The notes beneath the pieces were generated by a model. The model searched no databases. It was not told where the DNA came from and worked only from the letters and a program-made list of their open reading frames with translations. From Bolinopsis microptera (Eukaryota > Ctenophora > Tentaculata > Lobata > Bolinopsidae), in contig NC_087075.1 of assembly GCF_026151205.1 (NCBI RefSeq), forward strand, positions 3,074,359-3,138,358: DNA of 64,000 nucleotides. The letters run 5' to 3'. Position 1 is the first letter of the stretch. Each line of letters begins with the position of its first letter. Below are positions 12,025 through 25,000 of this stretch, piece by piece. The translations under genes were made by a program, and so were the position numbers.

Positions 12025-13605
12025 GAACCCTGACACAATAAAAACTGCATATTGTTTCAGGCGGAAACCCCCCTTTTCACAAAATCCTTTGCTTTGTCTG
12101 TCACATTCTATCCCTCTGTAGTCTGAGAATCTAGTACCTTCACATTTGAAAAACCCACGTTTTCTTCAAAGGGTTTGGGAAAACATACACCAAAAAACTA
12201 AAGAGTTTTACTTTTTTCCAGCGGAGTCGAAGTTTTTATGCCCCAAACATCAATCTAAAAGCATAGAAGTGTAGGATTTTTCAAAAGAAAATAGCAGTAA
12301 TCAGTACATACGGTTCCCCATCTCTCTGATTTAAAGAACTATAGAGCAACCTGGGAAAGTTTATTTTGTCTAAGTAAACAATAAAGTTACTAAGCTTTTT
12401 GGATTGTTCATGGAACCCAAACCCCTGCACTTTTTAGTACTGTCAAGATGTGGAAATGGAAAAATTTTTCCTTTACGAAAACCTGGGGATAACCTGCCAC
12501 TGACCTACAGCAGGTTTTCGACGCCTTAACGGAGCACCCCCAACAGACAAAAGTCAGCAATTTTGAACCTATGAAAAACAAGACCCTGACAATTTATAAA
12601 ACCACTGTACAACCTGACAATCAGAAGACTTTGTTCCCTTCTCTCACGGAAAAAAAGATGACTCAGATGGAATAGTACTTTGATTTAAAAAACCACAGAA
12701 AAACCCAATCCCCCCATACAAATTTTTCCAAAACACGTAAAAAGAATGTAGTTGAGAGTTGTACAACACCGCAGGCGTCTTAACAACAGAAAAAAAAGAG
12801 AAGTACCAAAAAGATGATAGATCAAACTTTCATTAAAAAAACGGTAAATGCGAACATGCGCAGCTTTAACCGAGGAGAATGCACCCAAAAAACACGTCTA
12901 CCCACCCTTTGCGAAGTGAAAATTGCACGGAATCGGGGGGGAAAACATACAAAACCACTCAAGTGCAGGTTCGACGAGCTTTCCTTTTGTGCGGCAAACC
13001 AAAGCAAAATCTTACGAGATAAGCCATATCAAAGCCCCAAAGGGGAAAGTCCCCCTCAGCCCCAAGGCCACCAAAGCTAAACTTAAAATTGTAAAAAGAG
13101 GAAATCACTATCAACGAAAGTTTGAAGAACCCCGTTTTTTAGTTGAAAAAAAACCCAAACTAAAACAAAAAACGGGTTTTGAACAATTAACACATTTTTT
13201 TAGTGGTGAGTGTAAATAGTAAATTTCGTTTAAATTTACTTTTTGGGTGTTTTTTCCCATTAATTTCTTTTTTTTTTTAAATTTTTTATTCCTGTCACGT
13301 CCGCTATCGTTAATTTTCAGATGGCCCTTTTTTATAAAATTTTGCATTTTTTTTGTTCTTTTGCTCGTTTTCGTTTAAAAATTTTTACGTGGTAACTTTA
13401 AAGTTATATATTTTGTTTGAAAAAATTTTCCGTCGTCAAATTTTGTATGACATTTGATCGTTATAATTAAATTTAAATTTACTATTTTGTATGAGTATGA
13501 CGTAGAAATGTGTACGTTATTCAGCATTTTTTTCCCCAAATAGAATCTGTCTTCACTGGTTTTTTCAGAAACAATCAAACTTTGATAAAAGAACTATAAA
13601 ACTTT
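12025..13605 (+). mobile_element. Degraded or badly sequenced copy of the Penelope-like element
   Basis: This strip is collinear with 38,985-40,250 and then with 41,738-42,065 and 43,043-43,115. It has constant single-base deletions and stretched homopolymers; for example GGCTGCAACTCCCC becomes GGCGGAAACCCCCC. All reading frames are broken. Short islands of the RT part (CAGCAGGTTTT... near the active site) and of the GIY-YIG-like part (GGAAAACATAC...AAACCACTCAAGTGCAGG) can be followed. Its 3' end abuts the GPCR copy on the opposite strand, exactly as at 43.1 kb. Confidence 0.8.
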
Positions 13606-13927
13606 TATGATTTTTTAATTTTTTTCTTAATTTAAATTGTTTTTGTGTTCAATATCAGGGTTCAAAAATAGTGCAAATAGTGCACAAATAATCAAAAAAT
13701 ATATCAAAATGTTTTTGTTTTTCCTCTACAGACTGTTTTTACTTTTAAAAGTGGTTTAAAAAAAAGGGCAGTTTTTGGGCTATCCAACTATTAAATGCTC
13801 ATATAACTTAAAAAGTTCTAAAAATTGTGTGACAAAAATTGTTGTTCACTCACCACATTAAAGCTATGAAGTTTATGCCCTACCGAAACCATTTCCTTTT
13901 AGGTTATTACTGGTTTTCTTGTTCATA

Positions 13928-16052
13928 GTTATACTAGTTTTGGGGGATTTTTTTTCCTCATCCTGGTTTTCTTTCTCCCCGATTAAATTCGTCGATCCTT
14001 TTTTCCTTGCTATTTCACTTCTGCATCTTCATATATTATATCTTCCTCTTTTTTCCCTCTTTTTTCTGGGCAACAGCTGCTTCGCCCCTTGGAAGAATTT
14101 GATAAGCTTTGAATTGACAACAGAAGCGAGTAATGCGACATTCTTTTTGCCCCTCTTTCTTAGTGTTTTTTTTCCCCAAATTTAAAGCAGTGTGTTGTCT
14201 TTGACATCTTCTTGGAACACGCCCAAAAGCAGAAAAAAAGGGAGGTCCTTTTGCCCGTTGAAGAATGAACAAGTACGCAGAACACAGCTCCAGGACCAAT
14301 GAAAGGGCAATCAAACCCAAAGGGAACCCATTGAGACTGCAACATCTAAAATGTTTTAGCGTTTTTTTATTTTGAAATTCCATTTCCAGATTTGCTGCTG
14401 GGATAATTTCTAGCTATCTTCCAAAGCGGGACACTTTGAAGAGAAGAATTGTGTATGCGGCACCATAAACCCAAAATACCTCCAAGGTCTTCAACCAGAG
14501 TGGTGTCGTTCTTTTTGTTCCCCCAACAAAAGGTTTTAGGTGTATCCTTATTCAGTGTGAGTGACGTCAAAAAAGGCTGAAACGGAAATATCAGTGGTAG
14601 TAAAAAAACTTCAGTACCACTTGGGGAAAAAAGAAACTTGTCTTTATTTCCGAAGGTCTTTTAGATTAATATCTTCCAAAAAATTTCCCAACACAGACCC
14701 CACCCAAAAAAGGGAGCAGCAGAAAAAGTATTGGGTAATGATCACATGCAAACATCTTTGTTTAATGAAATAGAGGGTTCCCAGTTTGGTCCACAGTTAT
14801 TTTGGTAGGGGCAGAAAGGGAGGTAAAGACAGGTTAGCCAATATCGAGCCAGTAAAAGTTGGGTTTGGTCAGGGGGCCCTGCTTCTTGCAGCTTCTTAAA
14901 CGAAGATGGGCCAAGAGTAAGGAAAGGAAGAAAAGGGTTTTCTGCAGAATAAAGTAGTAAAGATACCCTGGGCTGGATCTGTCACTTCGTTGGACTTAGC
15001 AACTGCAAAGCTTGTTTTGGTAAGGTGCACATGCAGGTTTTGTTTTCATTTAAAATATTGTGAACCCCCTCAGTCAGCCATTCATCCGTTACAATCAGAT
15101 TAAAATGTTTTTTTGATGTTATCCCGAGATAGTCGAATCCTTCTTTTGCTGGAAGCCCAGTGAAAGTTGTAGCCGCCCATTTTTTCAGTCAAAAAAGATG
15201 TTTGAGCTTTGGAGACCCCAAAGTGCTATTTGGAGTTTTTGGTTTCGGCAGCATTTTTTTATAGGTTCCCCTGACCCCCCAAATTTATTTTTTGGTCTCG
15301 TTGGTTTCCGTTTTAGAATGAGGGGAAAGATCGTTGCGGGGACATTTTTTCAGGGGCGTCGGTTAATGGCGGTTTTTTCTTTAGAAGGGTCGGGTGACTG
15401 TTGCAATCAATGGGTTTGTTGTTTTATGTTATTTCTGTATTGGATGGACAAAATTTCCAAAATTTTTATTATCTTGATTTCTCCGTTTCCCTTAAAATTC
15501 AGATTCTCCCCCCCCAATTTTCCTTTGACCTTATCTGAGCAAATTTAGCTCGTTCCCTCAAAAGTAGGATGTTTGGGTTTAATTTCGAAAGAAGATCAAA
15601 ATTTCATGAGTGTCTCGGGGGGACAGTATAATTTTCTGCTCCCGATCAGCAAAACAGTTCAGTTCTTGTTGGATCGTGTACTTTGTCTGCTTTAAGCATT
15701 TTAAATTTTCAGTACTGTTGAAAGCAAGATGACAGGGGGGATCAATTCATGGGTTTTCGTGTTAATCCATTCCTTTACAGTGAGTTTTTTGAAAAGTTTC
15801 TTGTATAAATTCCAGGAATTTAAAACTGGTTTGTTTCCTGCCAGGTTTTGCAAATTTATAGGTGACCCCTTATTCAACCCGGTAGTGTGAGGGAAATGGC
15901 CCACACCTGACATTGGCATTCGGCAAGAAAGCTGTCTTTTCCTATTACAGACCCAGCGCAGGTAAACTTTGGGTTTTTTGGGATATGGTTGGTTTCAGGG
16001 GATCACATTCGGGAGCTAGGCTTTTTCCCTTTGCGGAATCCCCCCCAGGTGC
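13928..16052 (-). pseudogene. Large 3' exon of the minus-strand adhesion GPCR (frame broken in this assembly)
   Basis: This is the reverse complement of 54,502-56,765, running from the ATCTGTGCACCTGG start through the HormR-like, GAIN/GPS and 7TM parts to the acidic tail, with the stop near 13,928. It has dozens of one-base indels, so no frame longer than about 115 codons survives. The changes are of the same kind as in the adjoining Penelope copy and the adjoining intron: lost bases replaced by longer homopolymers. They do not follow codon structure. I therefore suspect poor consensus sequence rather than real decay. If the exon is intact in reality, it completes the minus-strand gene that starts at 33,377. 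Confidence 0.75.
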
Positions 16053-19000
16053 ACAGATTTAAAAATATTGTTTTTTATTGTGTTTCATTTTTATAAGCTT
16101 TGATTTTTACACCCCTAGTTATTAAAAAGCCCATTGTCGGTTAAATAATTTCTTAATAAAGTTCTTTCCCGAATTGTTTTTAAGTGAAAAAAATTTTTAA
16201 AACATACTTTTAAATAATTTGAAAATTAAATCTAGAGAAATACTATTTTAAACGTTAAACCGTGATAGAACTTTTTATTTTTCCCTCACATAACATGGTT
16301 TTTGAGTTTGCCAATATATATCATACATTGTTACGAAAATAGTCCTCTATGGGACTAATATGTTTCCGACAAGGAACATTGGTTTCATCCCGTCAGCTTT
16401 GAACGTTCCCCAGGGCAAGTTACTGTTACTGCTGCAATTTTTAATGCCCAGCTGGACATGTTTCTGAAACGATTGTATTATTACATCTCATAATATTCAT
16501 CATTTTTTATTTATTTTGAATGCGAGTCTAATTAGTTATCAATTTTATGATTTTGACAGCACCTGGGTGTCCAAATTGCAGGACCTAAAGCTCTAAAGTT
16601 ATATTATTCTTTGACCTATTTTTTATTTCGTCATACTGGAGTCTGGACCAGCTATTCCATTGTTCTTTTCTGAGCATATTATATTCTGGTACTGTTAAAA
16701 ACTTGAAGAACTACAAAAGTCTTGGGATTGACGATATCTCTAATGAGCAGTTAAAGTACGGAGCAAGTAGTTTGAGCGAACAGAAAGTAGCAAAGTGGTG
16801 TCTCACGGATCTGTTCTTCAAAGATCCTTGAGCCCGTTTCTGACTCAGGTAATCATCATTCCGTCCATTACAACCAAAGAATTTAATTTTTTTCGAATAA
16901 AACCACCTCGCTATGTTCGGAATAAATAAAGGCAATTACATGACGCTTGTTTCATGTAAAAAAAGAACGATAAGATTGAAACATTCAATTGCTTTCAGAG
17001 GTAGGTTTGTATCGAGAATGACTCGAACAGAAAATTTTCTCAGTCGAAATCTTAAGAGTTTTGGAAACCACTTTTGTTCATGTTTCATGCTACCCTGATC
17101 ATTATTAGCCGAAACTAGTCCGTACCTACATTCGAAAAATTGTGTATCAAATGGTCGGCTTCGAAAAATATTTATGGTTCATAATGATAGGTAACCTGAA
17201 TCTTATCGTAAACAGAAGTTTTTTCCAGGATAACTTAATTTTTTGACTTAGAATATGTTCAGCCTTCAGTCCCGTGCAGCTCAGTGCAGATATATCAGAT
17301 ATATCACATTGACCTCATTAATTCGGTTGTGTGATAATTACAACAATAATTACAACCGCTATTTTAACAGTTCTATCCCACGATTTTGTTTCCTTTCCCA
17401 ATCCTAACCCTTTCAAGCAACCAGCTCTATAACGTAACTATACCATTGCTTGCTTGGGGTCCGAGTCTCAAATACTGTGTAACAATAGTATAAGCTTCCA
17501 AGTTATCTTACCACAGGCAGTTTTGTTAGCGTTTGCTTTCCATCCAGCATCACATGTCTCACAGCTTGTCATAGCATCATTCCGATATGTTCCTTCTCCA
17601 CACGGCTCTGGAATTATAACGTTACAACTGGCAAATCGTAGTGGAAGATAAGAAAATCGTTATTATATAAGTACAGTTCAGATGTTTTACAATAACATTA
17701 TTTAAGCAATGTGTGACAAATTAAATGTCCACATATTCCACAGTTTTTCGAGGAAATTATTGCCACCCAGACTCTTACGCCCTTATAGTTCTTGTCTTTT
17801 CGTACCACACATTTGCCTTCTTGATTCTTAGCCCGTCTTAACCCCTACCATATCTTTACACATCTATATAGATATATTCATCTCAGCTCGGTCCTTGTTA
17901 ACAATTCTTACCACATTTTGTTCTCCCTGAGCTTCGTTCCTGGCCAAGTTCACAAGCTGTACACAAGGCTGCTCCTTTTGAACTGATCGTGTTATCAGGA
18001 CATTCTTTACACGTGTTCATTTCAATGTTCTTGTAGCTTCCAGCTGGACATGGCTCTGAAGAATTAGGAAATCTTTAAGCAGCAATTCGTTTGAACTACC
18101 TTTTTAAGAGGTCATTGTGAGTACCAATATCCTCGTTTTTCATTCTATAGCACAGTTAATTCAAATTTAAAACATAATAATATAATTAAATATAAGCTTT
18201 AAAGTTATCTTACCACAGGCTGTTTTGTCAGAGTTTGGTGTCAATCCAGTGTCACATGTCTCACAGCTTGTCATAGCATCATTCCGATATGTTCCTTCAC
18301 CACACGGCTCTGGAATCATAATTTTATTACAGGCAAATCGTAGTGGAAGATAAGAAAATCGATATTATATAAGTACAGTTCAGATGTTTTACAATAACAT
18401 TATTTAAGCAATGTGTGACAAATTAAATATCCACATATTCCACGGTTTTTCGAGGAAAGTATTGCCACCCAGACTCTTACGCGCTTAATCCTTATGGTTC
18501 TTGTCTTTTCGTACCACACATTTGCCTTCTTGATTCTTAGCCCTATCTGGCGTCTTATCCTTATCCCGTCTTAACCCCTACCATATCTTTACTCCTATAT
18601 AGATATATTCATCTCAGCTCGGTCCTTGTTAACAATTCTTACCACATTTTGTTCTCCCGGAGTTTCGTTCCTGGCCAAGTTCACAAGCTGTACACAAGGC
18701 TGCTCCTTTTGAACTGATCGTGTTATCAGGACATTCGTTACACGTGTTCATTTCAATGTTCTTGTAGCTTCCAGCTGGACATGGCTCTGCAAAATTAAGA
18801 AATCTTTAAGCAGCAATTCGGTTGAACTACCTTATTAAGAAGTTATTGTGATTACCAATATCCTTGGTTTTCATTCTATAGCACAGTTAATTCAAATTTA
18901 AGACATCAAAATAATATTAAATATAAGCTTAAAGTTATCTTACCACAGGCTGTTTTGTCAGAGTTTGGTGTCAATCCAGCGTCACATGTCTCGCAGCTTG

Positions 19001-22000
19001 TCATAGCATCATTCCGATATGTTCCTTCTCCACACGACTCTGGAATTATAACGGTACAACTGTCAAATCTTAGTGGAAGATAAGAAAATTGTTATTATAT
19101 TTAAGTACAATTCAGATGTTTTACAATAACATTATTTAAACACTATGTGACAAATTTAATATCCACATATTCCACAGTTTTTCGAGGAAATTATTGCAAC
19201 CCAGACTCTTACGCCCTTATGGTCCTTGTCTTTTCGTACCATTAATTTGCCTTCTTGATTCTTAGCCCTATCTGGTGCCTTATCCTTATCCAATCTTAAC
19301 CCCTACCATATCTTTACCCATCTATATAGATATAATCATCTCAGCTCGGTCCTTGTTAACAATTCTTACCACATTTTGTTCTCCCTGAGTTTCGTTCCTG
19401 GCCAAGTTCACAAGCTGTACACAAGGCTGCTCCTTCTGAACTGATCGTGTTATCAGGACATTCTTTACACATGTTCATTTCAATGTTCTTGTAGCTTCCA
19501 GCTGGACATGGCTCTGAAGAATTAGGAAATCTTTAAGCAGCAACTCGTTTGAACTACCTAACCTTATTACGACGTTATTGTGATTACCAATATCCTCTGT
19601 TTTCATTCTATAGCACAGTTAATTCAAATTTAAAACATAATAATATTATTAAATATAAGCTTATAATAGTTATCTTACCACAGGCTGTTTTGTCAGAGTT
19701 TGGTGTCAATCCAGCATCACATGTCTCACAGCTTGTCATAGCATCATTCCGATATGTTCCTTCTCCACACGGCTCTGGAATTATAACGTTATAACTGGCA
19801 AATCGTAGTGGAAGATAAGAAAATCGTTATTATATAAGTACAGTTCAGATGTTTTACAATAACATTATTTAAGCAATGTGTGACAAATTAAATATCCACA
19901 TATTCCACAGTTTTTCGAGGAAATTATTGCTACCCAGAGAAGGTCATTTATAAACGCCTCTATAATTTTTTCACATCTAAAGGTGTACTAACAGACTCAC
20001 AGTTTGGATTTAGAAAAGGCCATTCTACCACCCATGCTCTACACAAATCTATAGACTCCGTTACTAAGTCTCTGGCAAGCAATAAACATGTCCTAGGGAT
20101 ATTCATTGACTTGAGCAAAGCCTTCGACACCCTTGATCACGATATTCTTTTATGCAAATTAAATTCCTACGGTATTAGGGGCACAGCACTGACCTTACTA
20201 AAAAGCTATTTGACTAACAGAAAGCAGTATGTTATGTATAACGGTTTACCATCAGAAACAATGGACGTGAAATTTGGAGTACCACAAGGGTCAATTCTAG
20301 GGCCGTTACTCTTCCTATTGTATATGAACGATATAGTAAACTGCTTTTCAGACAGTGAGGTGAAATTTGTACATTATGCTGATGACACTAATATCTTCAT
20401 ATCAGGACCATCTAGAGAAGCAACATACAAAAAAGCCAACTTAGTACTTAAACATGTCTCGATTTACATGAAATGTAATCTACTTCATATCAACATGTCC
20501 AAATGCTGCTACATACATTTTAAACCTGCCTCTGAATATGATGACACCTGTGCACGGACCAGACCATTTGCTATCCTGCTAGATGAATCTAGATCAATAT
20601 TCATCAATGGTAAGGTTATTACTAAAGTCAAGGATACCAAATTCTTAGGTGTGGTTATAGATAGTAAGCTAAACTGGATTGCCCACATGCACTACATCCG
20701 TAAAAAACTGCGATCTATGACTGGTGCAATCTGCAGAATTCGGCACTCGATACCTTCTGAACTATATTTGAAAATATATAATGCTCTTTTTGAATCACAT
20801 CTCAGTTATGGTATAAGTGTTTGGGGTGTTGTCCTCAAAGAACGGTCCAATGATAGCCTTTTCATCACACAGAAGCACCGTATAAGGATCCTTTTTGGCG
20901 ACCTTGACTCATATTTAGATAAACAATCAACATGTGCACGTACTAGACCATACGGTATGCAAAAACTAGACCATAAACACTTTGAAAAGGAGCATACAAA
21001 ACCCATTTTTAATAGATTAAAAATTCTTACGGCTCAAAACTTGTACAAATATCACTGTATTTTAAAATTCTCTAAGATTATCAAGTACCACTGCCCATAC
21101 TCCCTTTATGAGGCTATCAACATTTCAAACCGTGCAACGAGTCTAATGGTTATTCTCCTAAATAAATCAAATACCTTTTTGTTTAGTGCAGCCAAGCTTT
21201 GGAACGCTGTTCATAAAAAAATTTTAACTTCAAGCAATTGCTTAGAAACGTCCATTAGCTTGATAAAACTGAGAACCAAAGCACTATTAATACAAGCACA
21301 GGCAGCTGACTTAAAAGATACTTGGACTCCAAACAATTTTAAATTGCAGTAATAAAATCTAATTGCAGCGGCACACACTTACTATTACTATCATGATTGT
21401 ACTATGGACAGAAAATCTTTCAAATCGATTTTGGGCGCTTTTTAACCATTTGTTGTAATGTTTTTAGATAAGTTAAATATCTAAATTTATAAAATTTTTT
21501 ATCGGAATGAATTTATTGACATTTAATAATTTATTCGGTAGGTTTATCTGGTATTGATATTGATTATATTAATATTGTTATTATTGAACGAAGCTAACTC
21601 TAGACATAGTTAATACTACTTCTTTTAAGAAAGGGACTTGGAGTATAAACGACCAAGTTTGCATAAATTTCTATCCAACCAAGAACTCAAGAGGCAAAGG
21701 TGGGTGCGTAAACTTTTGGTCTGCACTCTCCGATCCTGTATCACCCTGGATTCTTCTCGACGTATCTTTGTAAAAGTTATATACCTTCTAGTCAATCTCT
21801 TGCTACTCCAAGTCCCCTAAGATATCTGATCTAACGTTCGTGCTAGTTATATATATATGAAATATATTTTTGTCTGCTTTAATTGATACTAAATAAAATT
21901 GTTGTTTTCTTGAAATTGTTGTTTTCTTGAGACTCTTACGCCCTTACGGTTCTTGTCTTTTCGTACCACAAATTTGCTTTCTTGATTCTTAGCCCTATCT

Positions 22001-25000
22001 GGTGCCTTATCCTTATCCCGTCTTAACCCCTACCATATCTTTACCCATCTATATAGATATAATCATCTAAGCTCGGTCCTTGTTAACAATTCTTACCACA
22101 TTCTGTTCTCCCTGAGTTTGGTTCCTGGCCAAGTTCACAAGCTGTACACAAGGCTGCTCCTCCTGAACTGATCGTGTTATCAGGACATTCTTTACACGTG
22201 TTCATTTCAATGTTCTTGTAGCTTCCAGCTGGACATGGCTCTGCAAAATTAAGAAATCTTTAAGCAGCAATTCGGTTGAACTACCTTTTTAAGAGGTCAT
22301 TGTGAATACCAATATCCTCGTTTTTCATTCTATAGCACAGTTAATTCAAATTTAAGACATCAAAATAATATTAAATATAAGCTTAAAGTTATCTCACCAC
22401 AGGCTGTTTTGTCAGAGTTTGGTGTCAATCCAGCGTCACATGTCTCGCAGCTTGTCATAGCATCACTCCGATATGTTCCTTCTCCACACGGCTCTGGAAT
22501 TATAACGGTACAACTGTCAAATCTTAGTGGAAGATAAGAAAATTGTTATTATATTTAAGTACAATTCAGATGTTTTACAATAACATTATTTAAACACTAT
22601 GTGACAAATTAAATATCCACATATTCCACAGTTTTTCGACGAAATTATTGCCACCCAGACTCTTACGCCCTAATGGTCCTTGTCTTTTCGTACCATTAAT
22701 TTGCCTTCTTGATTCTTAGTCCTATCTGGCGCCTTATCCTTATCCCGTCTTAACCCCTACCATATCTTTACCCATCTATATAGATATAATCATTTCAGCT
22801 CGGTCCTTGTTAACAATTCTTACCACATTTTGTTCTCCCTGAGTTTCGTTCCTGGCCAAGTTCACAAGTTGTACACAAGGCTGCTCCTTCTGAACTGATC
22901 GTGTTATCAGGACATTCTTTACACATGTTCATTTCAATGTTCTTGTAGCTTCCAGCTGGACATGGCTCTGAAGAATTAGGAAATCTTTAAGCAGTAATTC
23001 GTTTTAACTACCTTATTAAGAAGTTATTTTGAGTACTAATATCCTCGGTTTTCATTCTATAGCACAGTTAATTCAAATTTAAAACATATTATCAATAATA
23101 TTAAATATACCTTACCACAGGCTGTTTTGTCAGAATTTGGTGTTAATCCAGTGTCACATCTCTCACAGCTTGTCATAGCATCATTCCGATATGTTCCTTT
23201 TCCACATGGCTCTGGAATTATAACGTTATAACTGGCAAATCTTAGTGGAAGATAAGAAAATCGTTATTATATAACACACTGCTCCTAAAATCTGGAATAC
23301 ACTTCCCTACTCACTACGCTCCATCTCTCGACTAGATGTTTTCAAGAAGGCTCTCAAGACCCATCTATTTCATCAAGCCTATCCTGTATGTGCGAACAGT
23401 ATTTTTGGTGATTCAGTAGTCATGGACGCAGGACTTTAAGATCAATCTACAATTTATAAATTTGAATTTTTGATTAGAAAAGGGACTACTAAGGTAAATT
23501 TATCTGCACCGCTTTGTTGGCCAGTATCAACTCCATTTTTTGGACTTTGGTCGCTTATACGGCCTAAGCGGTATACAAATAAAGCGTTATTATTATTATT
23601 ATTAAGTACAATTCAGATGTTTTACAATAACATTATTTAAACACTATGTGACAAATTAAATATCCACATATTCCACAGTTTTTCGACGAAATTATTGCAA
23701 CCCAGACTCTTACGCCCTAATGGTCCTTGTCTTTTCGTACCATGAATTTGCCTTCTTGATTCTTAGCCCTATCTGGCGCCTTATCCTTATCCTGTCTTAA
23801 CCCTTACCATATTTTTACCCATCTATAATAACATAAACCCGCCACGCAAAGGGTTTATATAACAGATCATCCCGCGCTAGCGGGATGATCTGATAAACAC
23901 ATACGAGTGCACGCAGCGCACGAGTTTTGTGTTAATATGTAATCCCGAAGCGCCAGCTGAGGGATTACATTTATTTAGCCCTGAGCGTGAAGTGTTTATG
24001 GATTATAATTATCTCCGGCGATTTCGACAAGGGATTTATACTTTAGAAGAGTCGTTGAACAGGAATTTGGTCAAAGTCATTGAAGTCACGAGCAAATCTG
24101 GATGACTGAAGCCAAGAATTAAATTTGTTTAGAGCCCAGTTGTTGACTCTAACTGTACTGTCCGGAACACGATTGGAAAGCAGTTCATCAATCTGAATGT
24201 CAAACCGATCTGTCATAGTGGAGCAATAGCTTGAACGTTAGCAGGAACAAGAGCTGGAAGGAGAGCAAGCAAAACAATACTATTTTTAGGGCACGGACAA
24301 CTACAAGGGTAGCTGGCTAGTCGCCAACTTCTCACGCCACGCGTTGGAGAAATTCCAAGAATTAGCTGCTTTGGCAACGTTCCCAGGAATTTGCGTGTAA
24401 AAGAAGTGGACGGTTACGATCACGTGGTGCGCTTTCGTGTCACGTGGTATAGACTTGGCGTATGCTATTGGTGGCACGTGGTACGCACGTGACGCGCCCA
24501 CGTGATCGCGCGTCTAACTGTTCTACTATTATCGAGTTCTAATCAGCAGTATCATTGATTATTGTAAGTCGGAGAATTGAATGATAAACATCAGTTACGA
24601 CTAAAAAGCGGGCCGGGTTTATACAAATTTCCGGGGCGGGATGATATCACCTTGAGATGTTTATCTAACAGCGGGCCGGGCTGAGTGATAATATGATCCC
24701 GCGTCGAAATCCCGGAGATATTTATATAGATATAATCATCTCAGCTCGGTCCTTGTTTTTTTTTATCAATAAACTTTCAAATTGTTACACAAATACATCA
24801 TTTCATTTCAAAGAAAATATCGCCGAATGACCTTACATGCCTCGACAAGTGACCGAGTGTAAACAAAATAAGGGACACCGAAACACCAGTTGACCAGTAA
24901 ACTGATCCTGATATCTGGATATTATCCGGTTGGAAGAGACAAGGACAAGTGAAACAAGGAAGTTAAGAACTTCCTTGTTTCACTTGTCCTTGTCTCTTCC

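Noticed and set aside
12685-15919. Several 60-115-codon frames in the noisy strip as separate genes
   Set aside because: They are shifted pieces or shadows of the Penelope and GPCR copies in poor sequence.
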